From the NCBI GenBank assembly GCA_026874595.1, contig CM049309.1, forward strand, positions 11,952,576 through 12,016,575: a stretch of DNA of 64,000 nt, read 5' to 3'. The position numbers were made by a program, and so were the translations under genes. Below are positions 24,366 to 36,300 of the stretch, piece after piece; position 1 is the stretch's first letter, and every line of letters begins with the position of its first letter. The notes below the pieces were generated by a model. That model searched no databases, had not been told where the DNA came from, and saw only the letters and a program-made list of their open reading frames with translations. This DNA is from Sipunculus nudus (lineage: Eukaryota > Annelida > Sipuncula > Golfingiida > Sipunculidae).

Positions 24366-24820
24366 CTCAGAACAGTCTGAAGTTCAAAGTGTTCAAGTTC
24401 ATGTTTTCACTTTGTAGCTCCCAGAATATAGGCCCCTGTGACATACATCCTTGACAGGAGGGTATTCATTCATCCCCATTTCTGTGTGTGTGTTTGTTCA
24501 CAAAATAACTCCCGCAATCATGAATGGAATCTCATATAATTTTCACGGCATTTCTGAAATGGGCCAATGAAGAATCTACTCTGTTTTGGTATGGATCAGG
24601 CGGATGATATGGATTCAGGATCATCATCAAGGAACATTCACAAACGTACAGTCACTTATGCATGAATGAAACTGGGAATATGGGCTAAATAAGTGAATGC
24701 AAACAGTTTTGGGAGTATCCCATAAAAAAGGGAGCCTCCCCCTCCACTTGGCAAAGGTTTGCATTCCTAGTTTAAACTAAATTGCTTAGTTCTACAGACC
24801 TGTTAATTATAACAGCCTAC

Positions 24821-24936
24821 CTTTCTGAGCCAGGCCTGCAGGCACAGACTGTGAAAGAGATGACGACAGGGCATTCGCAGCGCCTGCTCCTCAAGGCTGA
24901 AGTGACAAAGGCAGATCGGGCAGGCACTCTCATCAG
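24821..24936 (-). CDS. RING-H2 E3 ligase, exon with first six zinc ligands
   Basis: Bounded by TTTTCCAG (before 24936) and GTAGGC (after 24821). The split codon A|CT gives Thr748, then 38 codons. It encodes ACPICLCHF, then MPCRHLFHSLC and LQAWLRK. With the next exon the ligands are C753, C756, C771, H773, H776, C779, C790 and C793: C-x2-C-x14-C-x-H-x2-H-x2-C-x10-C-x2-C, a complete C3H2C3 RING-H2. The Trp in LQAWL and the Ile after the first Cys-Pro sit where RING fingers contact the E2 enzyme, so ubiquitin ligase activity is a reasonable inference. Confidence 0.9.
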
Positions 24937-24999
24937 CTGGAAAATATTGTAAAATCATATAGATGTTGTCATGGTTACCTATTAAAAATAGAATATAGT

Positions 25000-25170
25000 A
25001 AAACCTGTGAAAATAAGACAAGCCCTGGGACTGGCCAAAAGTGGTCTTAATTCACAGGTGGTCTTGTTAGACAGGTAAGTTATAACCAATGTGAATGCCT
25101 TTGGTTCACTCAAGAGTGGTCTCAATTGACAGAGGGTCTTATTTAAGGGTTGGTCTTTCACTCAGTTCCA
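25000..25170. repeat. GGTCTT-rich dispersed motif block
   Basis: Repeated GTGGTCTTAATTCACAG and GGTCTTATT motifs, looking like one end of an old DNA element. It lies about 65 bp upstream of the RING exon acceptor. The rest of this intron, 25170-26229, shows nothing I recognise. Confidence 0.35.
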
Positions 25171-26229
25171 TTGTATATCACTGCTGTAAACTATGACATG
25201 ATACATTAGTGTTTACTATAGTATTAGTATCTATATTCGACCTACTTTTCCAGCCAATAATAAAATGTAAAGCAAGGTGGACAAACTAGGATATATAGCC
25301 AGCATGATCACTAATGATGGGTTGATGATTGAATATAATCAATGATCATGCAACTAGTTGATCTGACCATCAATCTTGCAGTGCCATAATAGATTACATA
25401 GTTTTGCACATAACTTGTATATACTGGTATATATATAGACTGTGAGAAGAGGAATTGCATGCTATCATTTAAATCATGTGAGCAAACTCAAGAAAAGTGG
25501 CTTTTTACTATTAAATTTATACCTCGGGGTACTACACATACATATAATCAATAGAACATTTACATATATTAGCAAAACATTTAGACTTAAATATCAGTTG
25601 AGAAAATGTACAGGTCTGTATATGGTCAGAAATTACATAATCTTATATAACTGATTATGGTTTGGTAAAATCAACTGATTTTTACTTATGATTGATCATG
25701 ACATTGACCTAACCATGAACTGTATGTGACTTTAATCGCATATTCATTCAATGAATAATAATGAGTGGAGAAGTTGTGAGCAACAAATCAAGTAACCGTT
25801 GGCAATGTAAACAGTCAATCACCAGACAAGCGCAAAATTAGCATTATAATCAGACACGTGTAGTCTGTATGTTACAGTACCAGTGTCTGCATGTTTTATT
25901 GGATATTTGTTTACAAAGGAGCCATTCTACTTGACTACTGAGTGAATAATAATGTCTTACAAGGCATGTAATTCATATGAGACAAATAATCCAAAAATAG
26001 ACCCTTCACAATGACTGCAATATATTTATCACTTGAGAACAGAGTTATGGCAATTCCAGTTGATGACATCATCACTTTTGCCTTGTAAACAGCTCTCACA
26101 ACCATACGCATGAAAGGCCTTCTGTGAAGGAGCGTTTTTTTTTTGGCTTATTAGCATTTCTTGGTTAAAAGGGCTGTGGTGGTTAGGTTAATTACAATTG
26201 ATTCCAACACTACTGATGATTGTACTAAC

Positions 26230-26350
26230 TTGTTTGTTCTTCTGTGATGGTAATTCTTGGTAAGCTGCTGATGTCTCGATGTGAGGCAGGTGGAGGAGCA
26301 TGGTCGCTTAGCAACTCAGGATATACAGCTAACATCTGCATTATCACGTT
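26230..26350 (-). CDS. RING-H2 E3 ligase, pre-RING exon
   Basis: The acceptor ATACTTTCAG precedes 26350 and the donor GTTAGT follows 26230. It encodes residues 708-747, a hydrophobic segment (NVIMQMLAVYPELL) followed by PPASHRDISSLPRITITEEQ. The PPAS...I..LP.I.(V/I)TE pattern just ahead of the RING is what I recall from Praja-1/2, and is the main reason for the Praja-like call. Confidence 0.8.
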
Positions 26351-27172
26351 CTGAAAGTATAAAGTCAGTCACTTGATAAACTTCATAATTTCAACTCATT
26401 GACACCCAGCACAAGGAATTAACGGTCAGATGACCCAAGCAAAGATAAAGAAACCTGGGAATTTATTCAGAAAGAAATTTCACAATTTTCTCTATGCATC
26501 TATGCAATAAAACAAAAGTGCATACCTTTGTAATTTTTGTTAATTAACAGGTCAGTCCAATTACACAGATAACCATTAACTATAGAAAAACGTCTGCTTT
26601 TCCTGAGTGAGGAAGAATTAAAGCTGATTTAGGTAAAATGAATATTTATATAATAACTAATACATAAATTCTAGAAATGTAACAGATAATAATAACAATG
26701 TCACAAAAATAATATAATATTTAAAAAAATAATAATAAATTGTTAAACTTGTCGTTATAAGAAAAACAACTTCCCCTCCTTGCTAATTTGCAATTTTTAC
26801 AACAAAAAAAGACAAAGATTGTATATAAGGCCCAAAAAGGATGATTTCTCAGACACTGCCCTAAATTCTGGCCTCCAACAAAACAACAGTTAATTTTAAT
26901 TTTTAGCAAAAATTTACTTATCTTTAACTCCAGTTTCTCAGACATTTCTTAGGAATTAATAAATTTACTGAATTCATAAAACATTTTGTTTTGTTTTGAT
27001 GTGCTTATACCTGACTAGCAAAGCAATTCTCTTATTATCATGTTGACCCTGAAAATATAAATTTTAATGAAAATCTACAACAAAATATATATTTTTTTTA
27101 ATTCACTCTACTGCACTGATTTCTGAAATAAGTGTCTTTTAAATGCCTGTGTTACAGGTGTGATTTGATTTC

Positions 27173-27545
27173 ATGTTTTACAACACCCTTCCAATACAGG
27201 TAGTTTCTACTCAAATCCCACTTTTGCCAGTAAGGCAATTTGAGACGGCAGGAAATACTTACCTCAACTGTCAAACTTTAAAATCAAAATTATGTAACAT
27301 TTCAAGGATACACCCATTTACATTTCATATGCACATGCTTACAAAACATTACTTATTCCATGAAGTCCTTACCGCAAAAACACCCCTAATTATGTTATTT
27401 TCCTTGAAACAATTCTTATCTAAATTATCATCTTCACAACATATACAGCTATGCCTAATGTGTTTTTTCAGCCACGGTGCATTGTAGGGGTCAAATGGTG
27501 ATGCCCGCAATCCCTAAACAGCAGAGTTGTACTCTTGTGAGTCCC
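27173..27545 (+). repeat. Dispersed repeat, pair of 59470-59850
   Basis: Shares TACCTCAACTGTC, AAAATCAAAATTA, ACATTTCAAGGA and GGTGCATTGTRGGGGTCA, in order and in the same orientation, with 59470-59850. Diverged and non-coding, although a 104-codon open frame happens to cross it. It sits in the intron just downstream of the 27590-27716 exon. Confidence 0.6.
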
Positions 27546-27589
27546 ATTTTGTGCAGTGTGGTTTTACAGTGATCTGATGTATGTATTAC

Positions 27590-27716
27590 CGTGAACATGA
27601 CTTCAAGGACGTCTCTGCTGCCCTGTCGCTGCATCAAGTTCTCCATCGATGTAATTTCCTCTATATCCAGTCCTAGGATATCATCAGGGTCAAGGCCGAT
27701 GGCTTCCTCTTCTAAC
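27590..27716 (-). CDS. RING-H2 E3 ligase, acidic exon adjoining the 76-bp array
   Basis: The acceptor GATGTTACAG precedes 27716 and the donor GTAATA follows 27590. It completes Pro665 and encodes residues 666-707: an acidic block LEEEAIGLDPDDILGLDIEE, then ITSMENLMQRQGSRDVLEVMFT. Its first 55 bases and the 21 intronic bases before it form the monomer of the tandem array that fills 27717-29590. The acceptor used here is chosen because it is the only one that leads into an uninterrupted frame ending at a donor. Confidence 0.85.
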
Positions 27717-29590
27717 CTGTAACATCATTAACAGCATTATAACCAGTCCGAGTAAATCATCAGGGTCAAGGCTGATGGCCTCCTCTGCTAACCTATAACA
27801 TCTTTAACAGCATTATATCAAGTCCTAGAATATCATCAGGGTCAAGGCTGATGGCCTCCTCTGCTAACCTGTAACATCTTTAACAGCATTATATCAAGTC
27901 CTAGAATATCATCAGGGTCAAGGCTGATGGCCTCCTCTGCTAACCTATAACATCTTTAACAGCATTATATCAAGTCCTAGAATATCATCAGGGTCAAGGC
28001 TGATGGCCTCCTCTGCTAACCTATAACATCTTTAACAGCATTATATCAAGTCCTAGAATATCATCAGGGTCAAGGCTGATGGCCTCCTCTGCTAACCTAT
28101 AACATCTTTAACAGCATTATATCAAGTCCTAGAATATCATTGAGGTCAAGGCTGATGGCCTCCTCTGCTAACCTATAACATCTTTAACAGCATTTTATCA
28201 AGTCCTAGAATATCATCCAGGTCAAGGCTGATGGCCTCCTCTGCTAACCTATAACATCTTTAACAGCATTATATCAAGTCCTAGAATATCATCCAGGTCA
28301 AGGCTGATGGCCTCCTCTGCTAACCTATAACATCTTTAACAGCATTATATCAAGTCCTAGAATATCATCCAGGTCAAGGCTGATGGCCTCCTCTGCTAAC
28401 CTATAACATCTTTAACAGCATTATATCAAGTCCTAGAATATCATCCAGGTCAAGGCTGATGGCCTCCTCTGCTAACCTGTAACATCTTTAACAGCATTAT
28501 ATCAAGTCCTAGAATATCATCGAGTTTAAGGCTGATGGCCTCCTCTGCTAACCTATAACATCTTTAACAGCATTATATCAAGTCCTAGAATATCATCCAG
28601 GTCAAGGCTGATGGCCTCCTCTGCTAACCTATAACATCTTTAACAGCATTATATCAAGTCCTAGAATATCATCCAGGTCAAGGCTGATGGCCTCCTCTGC
28701 TAACCTATATCATCTTTAACAGCATTATATCAAGTCCTAGAATATCATCGAGGTCAAGGCTGATGGCCTCCTCTGCTAACCTATAACATCTTTAACAGCA
28801 TTATATCAAGTCCTAGAATATCATCAGGGTCAAGACTGATGGCCTCCTCTGCTAACCTATAACATCTTTAACAGCATTATATCAAGTCCTAGAATATCAT
28901 CGAGGTCAAGGCTGATGGCCTCCTCTGCTAACCTATAACATCTTTAACAGCATTATATCAAGTCCTAGAATATCATCGAGGTCAAGGCTGATGGCCTCCT
29001 CTGCTAACCTATAACATCTTTAACAGCATTATATCAAGTCCTAGTATATCATCAGGGTCAAGGCTGATGGCCTCCTCTGCTAACCTATAACATCTTTAAC
29101 AGCATTATATCAAGTCCTAGAATATCATCAGGGTCAAGGCTGATGGCCTCCTCTGCTAACCTATAACATCTTTAACACATTATATCAAGTCCTAGAATAT
29201 CATCAGGGTCAAGGCTGATGGCCTCCTCTGCTAACCTATAACATCTTTAACAGCATTATATCAAGTCCTAGAATATCATTGAGGTCAAGGCTGATGGCCT
29301 CCTCTGCTTACCTATAACATCTTTAACAGCATTATATCAAGTCCTAGAATATCATCAGGGTCAAGGCTGATAGCCTCCTCTGCTAACCTATAACATCTTT
29401 AACAGCATTATATCAAGTCCTAGAATATCATCAGGGTCAAGGCTGATGGCCTCCTCTCCTAACCTGTAACATCATTAACAGCATTAGAACCAGTCCCAGT
29501 ATATCATCAGGGTCAAGGCTGATGGCCTCCTCTTCTAACCTATAACATCTTTAACAGCATTATATCAAGTTCTAGAATATCATCCAGATC
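27717..29590 (-). repeat. 76-bp tandem array of a copied 3' splice site plus exon start
   Basis: About 25 head-to-tail units with a period of 76 bp (for example unit starts at 27975 and 28051). Read on the gene's strand, each unit is 21 bases of intron ending GATGTTATAG, then 55 bases about 91% identical to the start of the exon at 27590-27716. Units differ mainly at one short position: ATCATCAGGG, ATCATCCAGG, ATCATCGAGG or ATCATTGAGG on the + strand, partly in runs, as expected from local duplication. The period is not a multiple of three and each unit ends in TAG in the exon's frame. There are no unique spacers, so this is not CRISPR-like. Confidence 0.95.
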
Positions 29591-31654
29591 AAAGCTTCCT
29601 AAACATCCAACTTAGTGTATTGGTGATGTGCAAATTATCCATTACATGGACGGTTGGTTGGTACTTTCATAATCACTTACACTGGTTTCATCTTTGTATA
29701 ATCAATCACAAACAATTATGTATATACATGCAATATTATTTGGATAAAAAAAATAGTAAACAAGATTAAAAGTAGTGGACAAGTGTCAACAACCACGGCA
29801 TGACCTTGAACTTCCAGCATGACCATTAATGGGTTCTGTTGTTAGTGCCCATTTTAAAATTGACCACCAGTCTGCGTTATTACCATACAAACTGCAGGAC
29901 ACCTCACAGTGTGTATGATTATTATGATAACAGGATTTATTTAGTCTTTACATGAAAAATAACTCACAGCATGCATATTTTACGGAAATATAGAAGGTGC
30001 ATAAAATATTACTAATTGATCATCAGGTATATATTTTTCTAATCATCAAACATGATTTTACGGCAAAATCCTACAAGTACAACTGATATATTTTCCTGTC
30101 CTGGAATATCATCCAGATTAAGACCAATTAATTGCTTCATCTTGAGCAAGATCAGTAAATGTGATCAAACATTTCCTTTTTTAAATACTGGAACTTATAG
30201 CACCATCACAATAAAAATAGCAGTATAAATTTTACCTCTTATTGCAATACATTAATAGGGGTGGGGGGGGGGGGGGAATTAACACATATTTTGTGGTTAT
30301 AGTCTGTTCCACAGTCCCTGTCCACCTGTTTTTACATGATTATTTTTAGGAAAGACAAACTTGCCAAAGGAAACTTACATCAATGACAAAAAGAGGAAAA
30401 TGCATAATTTTCAGTATCATACCTGCTTATGATATAAAAAATATTCTTTTTGAGGCCTGGTTGACTTCATCTGTTATGTATCCATGATTAACGATGTCCT
30501 AATAAGGGACCATTGTTCATCCGACAGCAATATGGTTATGATGTTAAGTCTGACATAACATTGAAGTGCCTGCATGAGGAGAATACAAGCCTCACATTAA
30601 ACAGGGGTTGAAAGCTCATGGTCATTGGTCCCCTAGTTATGGGCGTCTATTTCATACATAATGCCTATTATGACATCATCACTGTTCTCTGCCCTGTAAA
30701 TTTCATATGGTTGGTGGTAAAATGCCACAGTAGACTAGGTAGTTTTTCATAAAATGGTTTTGAACTGTTTACAGGAAAAAGTCATAGGGTATATTATTAA
30801 TTTCAAATATAGATTGTCCTAAAACCCTTGTCTGCATGTTTTTTCATGATAAATATTTTAAGAATATTCTAAAATTTAAAATGCACTTTGGCCTGAAGAA
30901 GATTTGCAGATATTCCCTAAAATTTGTGTGAAGAAGTAATATGTCATGTACAAAGTATTTACTTTGCGACTCTTTTGCGTTATTTATGCTGATGGTTCAT
31001 GGATGGAGTCTTCCCAGCACAGCTGGACAGTGTATTTCTCCATGGTACACTTTCCATGTCTGTGGTAGGGTGTGGTGTTTGTTAGACAACAGTGAAGGTA
31101 CAAAGACATCACAATGGTCAATCATGCATGAACTTCAATTGATTGACATCATTAACTTGCCTGGTTTGTTTATGATCAGTTCTCATTAGAGATGAAAAAG
31201 AGATAAACGCTGTAACCTGTTTTGTCATATTTCGGATTATTTGTCTCATACAAATTCAATGCAAGGTACGGCATTAATTTTTAAGCAGGCAGTCAGCGGA
31301 ATAGCTCCTGCAACCTTTGGACCAGAAATGTTTATACTGCTTCACTTGTATGGAAAATTGACCCTGAAAAACATGCAGACACAGGTACTAGGACAGAATA
31401 TAGTTAATAACACATTTTCGTCTTTCTTCCCTTGGTGCAAAAACTGTTGGCGTGCCTTGACTAGTTAAAATATTATCATGAACAGTTGGACAAGGATGGT
31501 GGAACAGACTATAGTATCTGGATGAACTGGGGAATCTTCACAGACTTTTCCACAGTAGATCCAAGGAGAGCTCTAGATTTATGAAGACTAGATTCATGGA
31601 GAGTACTACATGTAAGATGTCCTAATGTGATGTTAAAAATGTTTTAAAACTTAC
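29591..31654. other. RING gene intron, no recognised feature
   Basis: AT-rich sequence with a G-tract at about 30261-30275. I see no exon and no repeat shared with the rest of the window. Confidence 0.5.
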
Positions 31655-31721
31655 GGTTCAATCTGGCTTCCAAACTCCTCATTCAGTCTGGCCTCCAGTC
31701 CTGCAAGGTTGTCTGTAGCTG
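31655..31721 (-). CDS. RING-H2 E3 ligase, short internal exon
   Basis: Bounded by TATCTCCAG and GTAAGT. It is 67 bases with two split codons: G|CA gives Ala643 and CC|G gives Pro665. It encodes ATDNLAGLEARLNEEFGSQIE, probably a short helix. The match of reading frame at both junctions with the neighbouring exons supports it strongly despite its size. Confidence 0.8.
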
Positions 31722-32010
31722 CTGGAGATATACATTCATGAATTTACAGTCAGTGCAAGCAGGAAATGTCTGCTGAAATTTGTAAATTATATTGTATTTC
31801 ATAAAGTCTGTGACAGGAGATGAAGAACTGTTTGCTTTGATTTCTTCTGATTTTACAAGTGGACAGGGGATATTAGATTAAGATAAATTCTTTTACATGT
31901 TCCATTTAAAGAAAATTATCTGATAAATATTTGATAACTGAAACTGTGACATGTCTGTAATAATTCATCAGTCTAAAAAAATACCATTAAAATGTAATAA
32001 CTAATATTAA

Positions 32011-32919
32011 CTAGAATAAGGGTAGTCACAAGCGACTAAGTGTAGCCGCCGAAACCAGAGTGGGACCGGTGAAGTGAGGCATGGATTGAGTGGCAAGGGG
32101 AAATATATAGATGTGTGTTGCATATTAGCATGGATGTCTGCAGCAGGAATGTGTATATAGGTGGCGCCACCTGCCACAAAATCCGGAAAGTTATCCAAGT
32201 TGTATACAATTGCAAGATTTTAGGCAGATAAGTCAAACCACTGCCAAAATATGAGTGATTTTATCCCACGGCAGACAAACAGATGGACGCTGTGCAAAAA
32301 TGGTTGCAGGTCGTGCCACCAGTTTTGCTTATGACAAAGAGCTATGTGAGATCTAAACACATGCATAATTTCAGGATATGTCAAACCAGGCCTGAGATAT
32401 AAGCTTGGATGTATACAGCCTGAACGGGAAAGTAGGTGGCACCACCTGCCACAAAATCAAGAAAGCTATCCAGGATAGATACACATGCAAAATTTTAGAT
32501 GGATAAGTTCATTCACTTCAAAGATATGAGTGATTTTATCCTGAGGCAGGTGAACAGATGGACACTGTGTAAAAATGGTTCCAGGTGGCGCCACCAATTT
32601 TATGTATATTATAAAGCTATCCAAGGGCTACATTTGTGTGAAATTTTTTTCCAGATTGGTCAAACTAGTCCCTAGATATGTGGGTTAATGTGTCAAAACA
32701 GACGAACAGATGGACGCATGGAAAGAGGTAGGGTCAGAGGTCAACGCAAAACATTTTGGCACCAGTTCACATGTGACCTGATAAACATGTAAAGTTTCGG
32801 AAAAATCTGTCCAGTGGTCTCAGAGTTCTATTCCGGAAATGAACACGGCGGCAGTGGTGGCGGCGGAACCCGGTCAAAAACATAGTATCCGCAAAACTTT
32901 GTTTTGGCAGATACAATAA
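32011..32919. mobile_element. Family-2 repeat, short copy
   Basis: Starts CTAGAATAAG and ends with ACATAGTATCC...CAGATACAAT, an end shared with the copies at 33940-35509 and 40766-42639. It carries the palindromes GGTGGCGCCACC or GGTGGCACCACC at about 32160, 32436 and 32585, separated by similar 280- and 150-bp segments, and a CGGCGG run near the right end. No coding frame. It lies in a RING gene intron. Confidence 0.6.
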
Positions 32920-33939
32920 TAACTAATAAGAGAGCTACTAAGATAGTAAAAATATAAATTTGAGTGCAATAAACACAGCCATTAAGAAACTGGCATTTGG
33001 GAAGAATATTTATTAACATCCTGTAGTATGTAATATAAGTGTCTGAGCTCTGTTTAGTCATGGTGAGTTCTTCTCGGGCAAGGTTGGGCAAACTTTTTTT
33101 TCATTGGGGCCACATGGAACACCAGTGAGGGTTCTAATAGGCTAAATTTACTTTATAAAAAAAAGGATATTTTTACTTAGAAACAAAAGTGTTATTCAAA
33201 TATCTATTTTATTTGGTACAAAAAAATGAGAGATAAAAACGAATTTATGGTGTGTTGCTTCATATGTGAAACTAAACGATCTCCCAAGTTTTGAATGAAA
33301 TTCATGTATATGCAACTGCACAGAACCATATACAAAGTAATTACAAACATGATTCTGTATTCACTCTGTTATACTCAAAGCAGAGTACAAATGGGAGTCT
33401 GCTAAAAGCAACTTGTTTGTGTTATACATGTATTCATATATGAGAAAGTTTGTATAAGTTAAATGGATCAAAGAATACGCACAAGTTTCTAGTAAACTTT
33501 AATAAATTGCCTAATTTTTTTGTACTAAGAGATTTATAGAACTGTATACTGCTAATTAATAAATTAATTACAGGCAGAGATCAGTTGAGGATGCTTTAAT
33601 ATTATAATCTCAAACTGATCTTAGCATAAATTTTAATAAAGGTGCCCCTGTAAAGGCATTATTTGGTGCGAGAATATTTTGGACCGCACAAATTGACATC
33701 ACCATGCAAGGTTAATTACAGGCTACATCAATTAAACATGTTTTAGTCTGTTGTCTCCTGTTCTAGGGTGTGATTGAAATCTGGGGAGACCCATGTGGAG
33801 ATTAGACTATAACCAGGAGATGTCAATATCATTTGTAATGCCATCCACTGTGATCTAAATTTAACTGTATCTGCATTTATACGATGATTTATCTGATTAT
33901 GTAAGAAATAAAGATAATCTCTAGACCATTTTTTATAAA

Positions 33940-35509
33940 CTAGATATTTCTTGGCAACACAGGTGCCATAGTATCCCCAGACAATTAATACCCCCCCTTT
34001 AAGAATAGTCCCACCGATCTACAGTAGCAAATACTGACACTTGGCAAGCCACTATGGTTTCTTCCATCCATCCCTTATTGAGATATTTATGATTTTGTGT
34101 AATTTCCACCATATATGGCATAATTCAAGGTCAAGGCAACTCTTAAATGAAAGGTAATGACCCCAATTTGAATATTTTTTTTTATTGACAAAACAATAAC
34201 ATACAAACAAAACTAGCACCAAATTTCTCTGTACTTTACCTCTTTTTTGTCCATTCCAAATAAAAAGCCATATAATTTTACTTAATCTCTCCAATAAGCT
34301 TTTTGGCACAACAAAATTGCAAATAAGATGATTTAACTTAGAGAAACAAAACAATTTTGTTATAAAGATTCTACCAGATAATGATAAATTCCTCTACTTC
34401 CAGATATTAGTGATTTCATAAATACTCTGAATTTTAGGTTCAAAATTATATTCATTTATCAATTCATTGTTATATAACAGGTATGTTCCTAATACTTTAA
34501 CTCCTTTCAACCATCTTAAGCCTAAAAGTTGATCCTCACAATTTTTTAAATTCCCTAACCACATTGCTTCTGTCTTTTCTTTATACATTTTTAAACCAGA
34601 GTGTTTTGAAAACTCTTCAAATATATTCAATACTTAAGTTACGTATTCTACCAATTTGAATATAAATCATTCCATAACCCATGTCTATGTACATGCATAA
34701 TATGAAAGAAATCAGTCCATTAATTTTTGACTTATAATGCTCACAGTACTGTCAAGTGGCAATGAAAGGGCGGAAGGTGGCGCCACCTATCTTCTGCAGA
34801 AGACAAAGCCATCCAAGATCTTCTGTCAATTTGATTTTTTGGACCAATCCATGCATCCTTTATTGAGATATTTATGATTTTGTGTGATTTCCACCATGTA
34901 TGACATTATAGGCCACTCTCATATGAAAGGTCATAACCCCAATTTAAATATACATCATCCAATAACCCATGTCTATGTATATGCATAATATGAAAGAAAT
35001 TTGTCCATTTTTTTTTTTACCTATAATTCACACGGTTCTGTCAAGTGGCAATGATGGGATATTTATGATGGCATGAAAGAAATCTGTCTATTAGTTTTTG
35101 ACTTATAAAGCTCTTAGTACTGTTAAGTAGCAATGATAGGGGTATAAAACCAGAAAAATCCAGAAAAGGATAACAGGTGGCACCACCAGTTTCCAGTAAA
35201 TGACAAAACTATCTAAGATCTTCAGTCAACTTGATTTTTGGATCAATCCATGCAAGATTCCTTGAGATATTTAAGAATTTGTGTGATTTTCCCCCAAAAT
35301 GGACCTATTCAAGGCCAAGGTCACTCTCCTAGTAAAGGTCATGACCCCATTTTAAACAGGCTTCGTCTTCTCACCCATATCTATGCACATGTCAAGTTTG
35401 GTAAAGATCCATATAATATTTTTTGAGTTATCGCGTCCAAATGAAATCTCTGGCGCGGCGGCGCGACCGTCCTTAATCCATAGTTCCTGACTTTTTCTGG
35501 GGATACAAT
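33940..35509. mobile_element. Family-2 repeat with a LINE inserted in it
   Basis: The left end CTAGATATTTCTTGGCA and AGTATCCCCAGACA are matched at 40766. The right end has CTTTTTCTGGGGATACAAT, the inverse of the left AGTATCCCCAGA motif, so the two ends could pair. GGTGGCGCCACC-type palindromes occur at 34776 and 35170. A LINE fragment interrupts it at 34176-34650. Non-autonomous; class unresolved. Confidence 0.65.
34176..34650 (-). pseudogene. 5'-truncated LINE reverse-transcriptase fragment
   Basis: On the - strand, 34630-34052 stays in one frame apart from an internal TAG at about 34391. It reads FSKHSGLKM, EKTEAMWLG, KVLGTYL, TNIWK, FSKLNHL, then VPKSLLERL and LFIWNG. These are motifs from the late reverse-transcriptase/thumb region of L1-like non-LTR retrotransposons; the catalytic motif is not included. 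The insertion is bounded by a direct repeat CCAATTTGAATAT at 34163-34175 and 34651-34663 and ends in a short A-run on the - strand, as expected of target-primed insertion. Frame continuing left of 34176 belongs to host sequence. Truncated and broken, so inactive. Confidence 0.7.
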
Positions 35510-35632
35510 AAGTCAACAAGCACTGGGCCCTAAGTGTACAAAATTCTCCATTTTCTTTCTCTCTCTTTCTATATATATATATATATAAAAGGTAGAGTAA
35601 CCCTCCGATGTACTATGGAGAACACACTTTAC

Positions 35633-35729
35633 CTCCTGAGCTGACTGGGAGCTTGCACTGACACAGGAGACACTCACACTCAAACTCGTCGTCAGCATCA
35701 GCGCTGTCTGATGATCCACTGCTGCTGCT
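35633..35729 (-). CDS. RING-H2 E3 ligase, Ser-rich and Cys-cluster exon
   Basis: The acceptor TTGTACAG precedes 35729 and the donor GTAAAG follows 35633. Residues 611-642: SSSSGSSDSADADDEFE followed by CECLLCQCK and LPVSSG. The C-x-C-x2-C-x-C cluster could bind metal but matches no family I know. Splices in phase 0 from the exon at 37905-38053. Confidence 0.8.
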
Positions 35730-35850
35730 CTGTACAAGTAAACATAAGACGATGTTAACATCATATTCACTGTATCCATCACTGTATTAACAATGTTAAC
35801 ATCATCTTGAGCACTGTATCCATTGCTGTATTGATAACTGTATTTTCATT
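35730..35850. repeat. Short direct duplication upstream of the 35633-35729 exon
   Basis: Two diverged units containing GATGTTAACATCAT and CACTGTATCCAT, about 60 bp apart. Unlike the two large arrays, it does not include exon sequence. Confidence 0.5.
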
Positions 35851-36300
35851 ACAATAATGATTAGCAGTAGTAATCAATGGCAGGGTCAGTGCATAATCCA
35901 TAGTCAACCACTGGTTTGAGCAAACAAATGGATGATCACTTGATAATCAGTTTAACTACATATATCCCATTATCAGTAAAACTAGAAAATTGTTGGAGTG
36001 TTTTAATGCTGCACTCTCCAAACTTAAATTTCACCTTAAACTCTTTGCCTATTTTTTTATATTTGATATTTTTTTGGTCAGTAGTGTCGCTTTTTAGGAT
36101 GTCTTTTTTCAGCCTTATTATGAGGTCTGCAACTGAGCGATAATGGGGGACTGGCTATATAGAGTGTGCAATCTTTGGAATACAGTCAAGGTAAAAATAA
36201 ATATCAGGTGCAAATCTGTGACCTTGGAATAATATTTTACCAAAATTTCTGATTGAAAATTAACCATATTAGAGATCTAGTGCAAAAAGAAACAAGTGAC

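Noticed and set aside
27717-29590. Regular repeats that might suggest a CRISPR array.
   Set aside because: Units are directly abutting 76-bp copies with no unique spacers, in a eukaryotic intron, and are derived from the neighbouring exon.
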